Assembly (NCBI GenBank): GCA_963693305.1
Contig: OY855904.1
Location: 41,881,304 to 41,945,303 of the forward strand
Length of the DNA: 64,000 nt
Direction of reading: 5' to 3'
Source of the DNA: Meandrina meandrites
Lineage: Eukaryota; Cnidaria; Anthozoa; Scleractinia; Meandrinidae
In this document: positions 58,466-64,000 of the stretch, piece after piece
How the letters are laid out: every line of letters begins with the position of its first letter
Numbering within the stretch: position 1 is the stretch's first letter
The notes under the pieces: generated by a model
Told to the model about the DNA's origin: nothing
Database searches by the model: none
What the model saw: only the letters and a program-made list of their open reading frames with translations
Program-made: the position numbers and the translations under genes

Positions 58466-58845
58466 AGCTTAACACCCTTCATTACCAATCTTCCGATAAT
58501 GAAAGGCTTGAGATCCCAATAAGGAACGTAGTGAGGAATTCTTATTAAGAGAACCCCTTCATCTTTACACATCTCATCCTTCAAAGAGTCTTTCATAACT
58601 TGATACTCGAAATCCTCCGCACAGGAGTGAAAACAGGGAGTGAACCTCGAGTGCTGCACACCGTCGTACTCGAATGCCAAACCTTTACCTTTAGGAGTTA
58701 TAACGTCAGGGTTATAACCGTCCAACTCGAGGTTCTGGTAAGTCCAAAGATTTTTTAGCCAATCGGGTCTAACAGTTTTGAACTCTTTTTTAAATAACTC
58801 TTGAAATATCTTTCTGCACTTCTCCTCATATACTCCGAATGACAT
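58459..58845 (-). CDS. PD-(D/E)XK-like (restriction endonuclease-fold) nuclease
   Basis: 128 residues. Motifs in order: an N-terminal helix with Glu7/Glu8, LELDGYNPDV (39-48, candidate acidic residue Asp42), LAFEYDGVQH (56-65, the core E-x-D-G-x-Q-H motif), Asp86 and Lys89 in KDSLKDEMC, and the strand LLIRIPH (99-105). This order is that of a family of small restriction-fold nucleases found in large DNA viruses and Polinton-like viruses. A role in processing DNA ends, replication intermediates or host DNA is likely. The start is preceded by TGTTTAAG at 58866-58873. No membrane segment. The fold is inferred from the motif pattern. Confidence 0.75.
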   Translation of the reverse strand: MSFGVYEEKCRKIFQELFKKEFKTVRPDWLKNLWTYQNLELDGYNPDVITPKGKGLAFEYDGVQHSRFTPCFHSCAEDFEYQVMKDSLKDEMCKDEGVLLIRIPHYVPYWDLKPFIIGRLVMKGVKLD

Positions 58846-58909
58846 TTTAATTAACTCTCAGGAAATGTTTAAGTTAAGCTTAACAGCCTTATCAGTTAAG
58901 CTTAGCATG

Positions 58910-58962
58910 TTAACTTCGTTAACGTAGCACTTTTAGTGCTTATTATTCAATCACTCTTAAGA
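58910..58962. terminator. Cluster of three short hairpins before a gene end
   Basis: GTTAAC-TTC-GTTAAC (58910-58924), AGCAC-TTTTA-GTGCT (58926-58940) and the palindrome ACTCTTAAGAGT (58951-58962) stand in a row. The last overlaps the stop of the 163-residue gene. Confidence 0.5.
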
Positions 58963-59448
58963 GTCATTAGAAACCTCTTCATTCTCCTCAGAGGGTCTTA
59001 ACTTTACGTGCTTAGCGACCTTAAACAGTCCGCTAGCTAACGCTACCAATCTTCCTCCCTTCAGTACCAAGAGACCTGCAAAGTTCGACAGTTCACGTTT
59101 AACAAGATCATCGTTCTTCAAGTCTTCATTCAGAGCCTCCACATCATCCACACGAATAACATAGGAGATAAGAACGGATGCCGCAGAGATGGCTGACTCC
59201 ACCAGACCGGTAGATACCTTCTTACCCATGACAGTCTTATAACGATTGAAGTACTTCTCCACCTGTTTGGGAGAGAGTCTCTTAATATCTCCCAGACTCA
59301 TCGCTTTACCGAGAAACTCCTCTGTCGATCCGAGTGATGCGAGGATTGCAAGTGATTCTCTATGAGTCTCCAGATCATCATCAGTCTGCTCTGTGGTATC
59401 CTTAATCTCTTCAGGTATATCTTCGATATAATCTTCAACGTTTGCCAT
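58957..59448 (-). CDS. Conserved element protein, unknown function
   Basis: 163 residues. The N-terminal 30 residues are acidic. The middle holds a helical stretch (SLGDIKRLSPKQVEKYFNRY, 51-70) and two moderately hydrophobic segments (about 82-98 and 122-142, LKGGRLVALASGLF). The C-terminus is acidic. The hydrophobic parts could be buried helices rather than membrane spans. A CCTTTAAA box lies at 59472-59479. It is encoded directly after the packaging ATPase, so a capsid-related role is plausible, but no family was recognised. Confidence 0.7.
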   Translation of the reverse strand: MANVEDYIEDIPEEIKDTTEQTDDDLETHRESLAILASLGSTEEFLGKAMSLGDIKRLSPKQVEKYFNRYKTVMGKKVSTGLVESAISAASVLISYVIRVDDVEALNEDLKNDDLVKRELSNFAGLLVLKGGRLVALASGLFKVAKHVKLRPSEENEEVSNDS

Positions 59449-59499
59449 CTTTGTTAATATGATTTATGATACCTTTAAATTCTTAATCTCAAACTTCTT

Positions 59500-60120
59500 T
59501 TAAACCGGTATCTCAAGATAACAATCAAAAGGATATGTTAGACAGAGACATAGTCGAGAGTATCTCTCTGTTTTTAAAAGTTTCATGAATTTTTTTCGAG
59601 TCTCTATGTCCAGTTCTCCTCCGTAATCCTCGAACAGGGTCTTCATGCCGACCTGAGAGGGATTGTGAAAAGTTACCACGCAGGAGACGTTCTCTCGGAA
59701 GGGTTTTGCGATCGAGGTCAACTGCTGTGTTAACACCCATACACTCAATCCGTCGTGTCTCCCGGAGAAAGCGAGATCGATAAATTTATTGGAGCGTTGC
59801 TTAAGGTCTTTAGAGACTGCGCAGTCGTCGAGAATTAACAGGGTGTTGGTTCCGGAGAAGAGAAGTGATACGTCTGTAAGAAGAGAATCGATCTCATCAG
59901 AGTTTGAGGCATCCGGAGAGAGGATTAAGAAGCGTTTATCGCCTCGGGCGAACCCGTGGTAGGTCCTGTTCTTCGCATATGTCGGGCAGATAAGAACAAT
60001 GTACTCAAAGACCTTTCGAAAGGGTCCTCTAAGCTGTTCTATTAGGTACTTTGTTTTTCCACAGTTTGTCGGTCCCGTGATTATCATGTTAAAGGGAATA
60101 TTGTCTCGTAACTCTTTCAT
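59500..60120 (-). CDS. ATP: Packaging ATPase (A32/FtsK-HerA-like)
   Basis: 206 residues. Walker A GPTNCGKT lies at 16-23, Walker B LLILDD at about 94-99, and a conserved VWVLTQQLTSIAKPFREN stretch at 128-144 supplies the sensor Gln and a candidate arginine. This is the compact packaging ATPase of Polintons, virophages and large DNA viruses. It would pump the element's DNA into preformed capsids using ATP. The length is usual for the family and all motifs are intact. It lies directly downstream of the putative capsid gene, a common pairing. The upstream region is AT-rich, with only a weak TTTAAA-like box (TATTTTTAG). Confidence 0.93.
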   Translation of the reverse strand: MKELRDNIPFNMIITGPTNCGKTKYLIEQLRGPFRKVFEYIVLICPTYAKNRTYHGFARGDKRFLILSPDASNSDEIDSLLTDVSLLFSGTNTLLILDDCAVSKDLKQRSNKFIDLAFSGRHDGLSVWVLTQQLTSIAKPFRENVSCVVTFHNPSQVGMKTLFEDYGGELDIETRKKFMKLLKTERYSRLCLCLTYPFDCYLEIPV

Positions 60121-60182
60121 TTATCATTATCTTTTCGGTCTGTTATACAAATATATTTTTAGTTTGGTAAAAATATATTTAC

Positions 60183-60222
60183 AATGAACTTCGTTCATTA
60201 TCACTATCTGTAAATGTGATAA
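60183..60222. terminator. Two hairpins after the capsid gene
   Basis: AATGAAC-TTC-GTTCATT (60183-60199, 7-bp stem, 3-nt loop) and TTATCAC with GTGATAA (60198-60204 and 60216-60222) lie between the capsid gene's stop (60226) and the ATPase start (60120). Confidence 0.5.
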
Positions 60223-60225
60223 CCC

Positions 60226-61470
60226 TCAGTATACGATTGACTTAAAATCTTTGTTCATGATCTCCATCATAGCGTCAGCTACCAAGAACATATGACAGGT
60301 GATTGTTCCCGATCCTCCGGTCTTTCTCTTGATCTCCAGTTTCACACCGTCTTTTGTGTTGCGCAGACCTCCTCCATGAATACTGTTATCAAAAAAGGTT
60401 CTCAAATCAATCCAAAGACCGAACTTATCACCTGCGTAAAAATCCTTCTCTTTTACTGATCCCGATCTTCCCATTCGTCTCTTAATCGCTTCCCAGAAGT
60501 CAGAATGAATCATTCCCTTTGAGTAGAGTTGATTCGGCATACCGTTGATATTGATGTTGACCGATCTGATGTCGGGATTTAAAAACTTCTCAGAGTCTCG
60601 TTTAGTGTCATAACTCTCTTCGAAAAGTAATAGTATACCCGTCATCGACCTCCTCGATGTATCGACTTTCAGGTTAATTATACTGTCATTCGGTTTTGAG
60701 ATGGTAAAATTTTCGTGATGATGAACGTTCTCATAGTAAAATCCTTTACCATTTTTATAAGTTTCCACTGCATCAAGAGCCAGGTCTTCACTTTTGATGC
60801 AGTGGTACTCTAACTCAATGTTTTCAAGTTTATAATTCGGAGGTGTCTTCTTCTCTTCCGCTTTATCATGATTTACAATGTCATTCACATCAGGCAGAGT
60901 GATCTCAAAGGTTAGATCATGAGTCAGAGCCGTCGGATACAGTGACCCGTTATCACTGATAACAGGATGGTCGATAGGAATTTCATACCTTTTGCCATGA
61001 ACTTTAGAGAGGGCGACCTCCTTCCCGTCAGATTCGACCCTATCCCCAGCTTCCGTTCTGAGTTTTCTCATATTCACTGATGAGATTCCCTGTCTTAATC
61101 TGTCCTCTCTTTCCTCAGTCTCAAGAAAGAGGTCATGATAGGTTTGAAAGAGATCATATCTATCTGTATCCTGTAGTGTCTCGCCACCGAATAGAACCTT
61201 GAGTTTTTTAACAAGGTTTCGACCGATATTATTTACGACGGTGTTGTTGGCATGACCCTCTACTTTTAAGTCAAACAGAAGTTTAACACTTCCAGGAACA
61301 ATCACCACATCATCTGTCAATTTAGGTATGACCACTCGTATTGTATGTCCGGGATTATGAGATGAACGATCGAATGTTATTCTGTTGAGAGATGACTCTG
61401 CCTTAAGTCCGAGCGGTTCTCTCGGTACTCGGTTTGGATTGATATTCTTAGGTACAGAGTACGACGACAT
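60226..61470 (-). CDS. MCP: Putative major capsid protein (double jelly-roll)
   Basis: 414 residues, strand-rich throughout. The first half has PGHTIRVVIPKL, VIVPGSVKLLFDLKVEG and NLVKKLKVLFGGETLQD, closing with DLTFEITLPDV and KLENIELEYHCI. The second half has HENFTISKP, SIINLKVDTSRRSMTGILLLFEES, SVNININGMPNQLY and GTITCHMFLVADAMMEI. Two consecutive beta-sandwich-like halves, next to the packaging ATPase and on the same strand, fit a double jelly-roll capsid protein. It is shorter than typical Polinton capsid proteins (often over 500 residues), so a structure prediction is needed. The start ATG shares a 27-bp region with the divergent integrase. The TTTTTAAA at 61491-61498 is its likely upstream box. 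Confidence 0.65.
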   Translation of the reverse strand: MSSYSVPKNINPNRVPREPLGLKAESSLNRITFDRSSHNPGHTIRVVIPKLTDDVVIVPGSVKLLFDLKVEGHANNTVVNNIGRNLVKKLKVLFGGETLQDTDRYDLFQTYHDLFLETEEREDRLRQGISSVNMRKLRTEAGDRVESDGKEVALSKVHGKRYEIPIDHPVISDNGSLYPTALTHDLTFEITLPDVNDIVNHDKAEEKKTPPNYKLENIELEYHCIKSEDLALDAVETYKNGKGFYYENVHHHENFTISKPNDSIINLKVDTSRRSMTGILLLFEESYDTKRDSEKFLNPDIRSVNININGMPNQLYSKGMIHSDFWEAIKRRMGRSGSVKEKDFYAGDKFGLWIDLRTFFDNSIHGGGLRNTKDGVKLEIKRKTGGSGTITCHMFLVADAMMEIMNKDFKSIVY

Positions 61471-61498
61471 TTTAAAAGAGAGAGATGTTATTTTTAAA
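61471..61498. promoter_or_regulatory. 27-bp divergent start region with interlocked boxes
   Basis: The putative capsid ATG (61470, minus) and the integrase ATG (61498, plus) are separated by 27 bp. TTTAAAAGA at 61471-61479 lies 18 nt upstream of the integrase. TTTTTAAA at 61491-61498 (TTTAAAAA on the minus strand) lies 20 nt upstream of the capsid gene and overlaps the integrase ATG. Confidence 0.55.
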
Positions 61499-62490
61499 TG
61501 AGTAACGAGAGAATTTTAAAAAAGATTTACTACAGTACTGAGGGTTATTGGAAAGGGTACTCCGCTATATCGAAGTTGGCTTCCACAGCCAAAGTTAGTG
61601 AGGATAAGGCGAGAGATTGGTTAGAGAGACAGGCACTTTGGCAGATCTATTTACCTCCACCGAAGTATTTACCGCGGCCACATTGGAGTGTGAGTAGACC
61701 GAATGAGATTCACCAAGCGGATCTGTTGTTTCTTCCTCATGATAAGGTCGGAAGAAAGACCTTTCGTTACGCGTTGGTTGTTATCGACGTTGCCTCGAGA
61801 TATAAAGATGCTGAGGCGTTAACATCGAAAGAGAGTCAAGAGGTAGCGAAAGCCTTTGAGAAGATCTACTCTCGAAAGATTAAGAGACCTTCTCTTAATT
61901 GGCCAAAGACACTGATCGTCGATCCCGGTAAAGAGTTTATGGGCCATGTTACGAAGTTGATGGAGAGACGTAACGTGAAGATACAGAGAAGTGAAGCGGG
62001 TAACCATCGAGCTCAGGCATTCGTTGAGAGAGCGAACAGGACTTTGGGAGAGAGATTATTTAGCCATCAGTATGCGCAGGAGATGGTTAGTGACGAGAGA
62101 TCACGAGTCTGGGTGAAGAGGTTGCCCGCTGTAATTAAAGCGTTAAACTCTTCGGTAATCAAAATCACAGGTAAAGAACCCGATAAAGCCCACGGTTTAA
62201 AAGAGGTAAATATTCGAGAAGTAAATTACAAAAGACCTGTCGGATTAAAGGAGAAGAGATTACCCTCGGGTGTTCAGGTAAGGTATCTTTTCTCTCCCGG
62301 CGAGGATGAGGGAGGAGAGAGAAGAAGAGCGACTGATCCGATCTGGAGTCTCGAGATTTATAATATAACTCGTGTGGTGATCTCTCCTGAACAGCCTGTG
62401 TTATATTATCTTCTCGACGGACCGAAGAGATCGTTTGTGAGAGAGGAGCTTCAGGTTGTGCCGTTTGACACTGAGTTGCCTCCTTTATAA
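61498..62490 (+). CDS. INT: Retrovirus-type (rve) integrase
   Basis: 330 residues. The N-terminal region (about 8-60) lacks the usual HHCC zinc ligands. The DDE core has Asp75 (HQADLLFLPH), Asp142 (VDPGKEF) and Glu177 (AFVERANRT); Asp142 and Glu177 are 34 residues apart, as in D,D-35-E integrases. The C-terminal part (LPSGVQVRYLF, DPIWSLEIYNI, VLYYLLDGPKRSFVREELQV) looks like an SH3-type DNA-binding tail. It joins the element's ends to target DNA, here probably into a satellite. The frame is intact with all catalytic residues present. Its 3' end overlaps the polymerase gene by 40 bp on the opposite strand. Confidence 0.93.
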   Translation: MSNERILKKIYYSTEGYWKGYSAISKLASTAKVSEDKARDWLERQALWQIYLPPPKYLPRPHWSVSRPNEIHQADLLFLPHDKVGRKTFRYALVVIDVASRYKDAEALTSKESQEVAKAFEKIYSRKIKRPSLNWPKTLIVDPGKEFMGHVTKLMERRNVKIQRSEAGNHRAQAFVERANRTLGERLFSHQYAQEMVSDERSRVWVKRLPAVIKALNSSVIKITGKEPDKAHGLKEVNIREVNYKRPVGLKEKRLPSGVQVRYLFSPGEDEGGERRRATDPIWSLEIYNITRVVISPEQPVLYYLLDGPKRSFVREELQVVPFDTELPPL

Positions 62491-64000
62491 TTATCTCCCT
62501 TATAACCGTAAGCGAAGGTATGAATGTTATCCTCCCGTATTAATCTCTTATCATCAAAAGGAGAGAGAGCAATCTTGTTAACCGTCTCTGTGTACATGGT
62601 GTGTAGATGACTTCTGATAACATTCATCTTTCTCATAGCGGGTTTATTATTAAAGAGGCAGTCTTTGTAATCGTTGAAACTTATGGTCTTCTTTATCACC
62701 GCCTTCTTCACTCCCTTACACTTCTTCTCCTCGTAAGACTCTTCTACCCTGTATGAGTAGAGTTTTGCCCTCAAACCGACAAACTCAGCGATCTGCTTTC
62801 CTGCAGCCTCGTCTTTGAACATGCCGATGACCTTCTTATTTACACCTGTGAGAATACCGCTTGGATGATCCTTCGGGTAATTACTCGTGTCAAACTTCTC
62901 TTTCACATCGGAGGAGATGTCTCTGTAAAAATCTTCCGTCTCTATCTCGTAGGCTAGGCTGTCCGTGTCTGTGAATAAGAGCTTCGCATTCTCTCCATAC
63001 TTGGGTTTGATGTAATTATAATGAAAATCATACATCAAGGTCTTACTCAGGTCGAGGATGGACATACCGAGGTAGACGGGTTTATTGAATTTTAGACTGA
63101 CCTTCTTCATATGAACGGCGGTGAGATTCTCACAGAAGATTGTGTGATGTTGATAATTCGGTCTACATGTCAACCTCTTCGCCTGACTCTCTCGAGTGAC
63201 CAATCTTATGTCGACTCTGTTTCTGATGTTCTCCATAGTCTTTCCGAATACGGAGTTATTCATCAACTTGAAAAAGTCTTTCTCAAAATCGTTCTGTGCC
63301 TTCGCTCTGAGATTCGTGTTAAGATCGATATACGGCTTTAGCCACGATGACTCTTCGAATTTGATCCCTCTGTGAATCTTGGTGAGTTTAAGACCCAGAG
63401 ATAGATAGAGTTTAAGAGTCTCGTGATGAATAACGTACTTTGTCTTGTTATTGAGATTTGGGATAAGTTTCTCAACCTTATTCACGATGAGTCTCTCCGG
63501 TGCTAACGGATAGTCGTTATGCAGGTCGTGAAGTTTTTCAGGATAGGTAAGGTCTACCTCAAGTATGCACGGTTGACTCTTCCAATTCTTCAACTCTTCT
63601 TTTTCCATCCATCTAAAACCTTTAGTCGGCAGAGGTTTACACATTGCCCAACCGTATAGATTGTTTGCATCGAGATAAGAGATAAACTTAGTCGGTTGGT
63701 CAGGATCGTAATCTTTCATGTAAGGATTGTTTGCTTTTCCGTATCTCGTCGAAATCATAGAGACACCGCCTCTAATTCCTTTCTCTACCATCATCAACAT
63801 TTCGTAATCATACAATAACTCCAGTTCGATCTTTGTGATTTTTAAACACGCATCCCAAGCAAGTCCGGGAGCTGTGTAATAGAACGCTGGGTCGAGATGG
63901 TAATTATCAAGGCAAACATCCCTGAAGTTTTCAAATACGTCAGAGAGAAGGAGAACATCACTCTTGAGATAGAGGTCATGGTAATCTCGCATAGTCTTCA
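62451..64000 (-). CDS. POLB: Protein-primed family B DNA polymerase (3' part, runs off window)
   Basis: At least 515 codons are open to the window edge; the N-terminal half lies beyond 64000. Counting from the first internal Met (63992): an exonuclease III-like motif (YHDLYLKSDVLLLSDVF, 4-20), motif A (YLDANNLYGW, 106-115), motif B (FKLMNNSVFG, 241-250) and motif C (TDTDS, 341-345). The Asp in motif A and the two Asp of motif C are present, so the polymerase active site looks intact. This is the polymerase of Polintons, adenoviruses and related elements that starts copying from a terminal protein. The C-terminus is Asn/Gly-rich and its coding sequence overlaps the integrase 3' end. Confidence 0.93.
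   Translation of the reverse strand, partial: KTMRDYHDLYLKSDVLLLSDVFENFRDVCLDNYHLDPAFYYTAPGLAWDACLKITKIELELLYDYEMLMMVEKGIRGGVSMISTRYGKANNPYMKDYDPDQPTKFISYLDANNLYGWAMCKPLPTKGFRWMEKEELKNWKSQPCILEVDLTYPEKLHDLHNDYPLAPERLIVNKVEKLIPNLNNKTKYVIHHETLKLYLSLGLKLTKIHRGIKFEESSWLKPYIDLNTNLRAKAQNDFEKDFFKLMNNSVFGKTMENIRNRVDIRLVTRESQAKRLTCRPNYQHHTIFCENLTAVHMKKVSLKFNKPVYLGMSILDLSKTLMYDFHYNYIKPKYGENAKLLFTDTDSLAYEIETEDFYRDISSDVKEKFDTSNYPKDHPSGILTGVNKKVIGMFKDEAAGKQIAEFVGLRAKLYSYRVEESYEEKKCKGVKKAVIKKTISFNDYKDCLFNNKPAMRKMNVIRSHLHTMYTETVNKIALSPFDDKRLIREDNIHTFAYGYKGDNYKGGNSVSNGTT

Larger units (their letters stand above)
51376..64000. mobile_element. Polinton/Maverick-like (adintovirus-like) element, right end outside window
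   Basis: The sequence changes abruptly from satellite to gene-dense DNA near 51375. The element carries the Polinton hallmark set: retrovirus-type integrase, protein-primed family B polymerase, packaging ATPase and a putative double jelly-roll capsid protein, plus about ten accessory genes. Almost all genes are on the minus strand with gaps mostly under 110 bp. The left terminal repeat presumably lies in 51376-51546, but the right terminal repeat and the target duplication cannot be seen because the element runs off the window. Polintons normally have long terminal inverted repeats and a 6-bp duplication. Confidence 0.9.

Overview
The window looks like a piece of animal nuclear genome, most probably a cnidarian (coral or sea anemone type). 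It is AT-rich, has no recognisable host protein gene, and is dense in small inverted-repeat transposons. It also holds a very long satellite array and one gene-dense virus-like element of the Polinton/Maverick (adintovirus) class. The cnidarian assignment is inference from the general resemblance of the Polinton proteins to uncharacterised cnidarian proteins; no search was run.

Layout. 1-17.2 kb is intergenic DNA made of nested non-autonomous elements and two minisatellites. These include a T-poor minisatellite (about 0.64-1.55 kb), a 4.35 kb inverted-repeat element (2214-6564) carrying a foldback with a tRNA-like sequence and a CAGGG-ended MITE, a Tc1/mariner-type MITE (6904-8717), a TTAA-flanked MITE (9050-9851), a CAGGG-ended MITE (9945-10734), foldback elements (10.9-11.2, 11.7-11.9 and 16.3 kb) and a 24-bp minisatellite (12.65-13.19 kb). 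17.26-20.89 kb holds old, diverged copies of a satellite monomer plus a duplicated module that looks like a promoter and first exon. 20.89-51.37 kb is a nearly unbroken array of about 560 copies of a 54/55-bp monomer. It contains higher-order repeats (about 6.1-6.7 kb period), a roughly 3.5 kb segmental duplication, and 760-bp and 435-bp tandem duplications. Because 54 is a multiple of three, long frames are open on both strands of the array; these are artefacts and are not annotated as genes.

51.37-64 kb (continuing past the right edge) is the Polinton-like element, apparently inserted into the satellite. It is packed with about 14 genes, nearly all on the minus strand. Hallmark genes are a retrovirus-type integrase (plus strand), a protein-primed family B DNA polymerase (cut by the window edge), a packaging ATPase and a putative double jelly-roll major capsid protein. 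Around these lie a PD-(D/E)XK-like nuclease, a fibre-like protein with a phage-tail-fibre style repeat and a C1q/TNF-like C-terminus, a five-repeat Cys/His zinc-binding protein, and many small predicted membrane proteins.

How it fits together: the integrase would insert the element, the polymerase copies it, and the ATPase and capsid protein package it. The many membrane proteins and the membrane-anchored fibre suggest a particle with a lipid layer. Most genes carry a TCTTTAAA-like box 18-26 nt upstream of the start codon, and several gene ends carry perfect short hairpins. This points to the element's own transcription start and stop signals.
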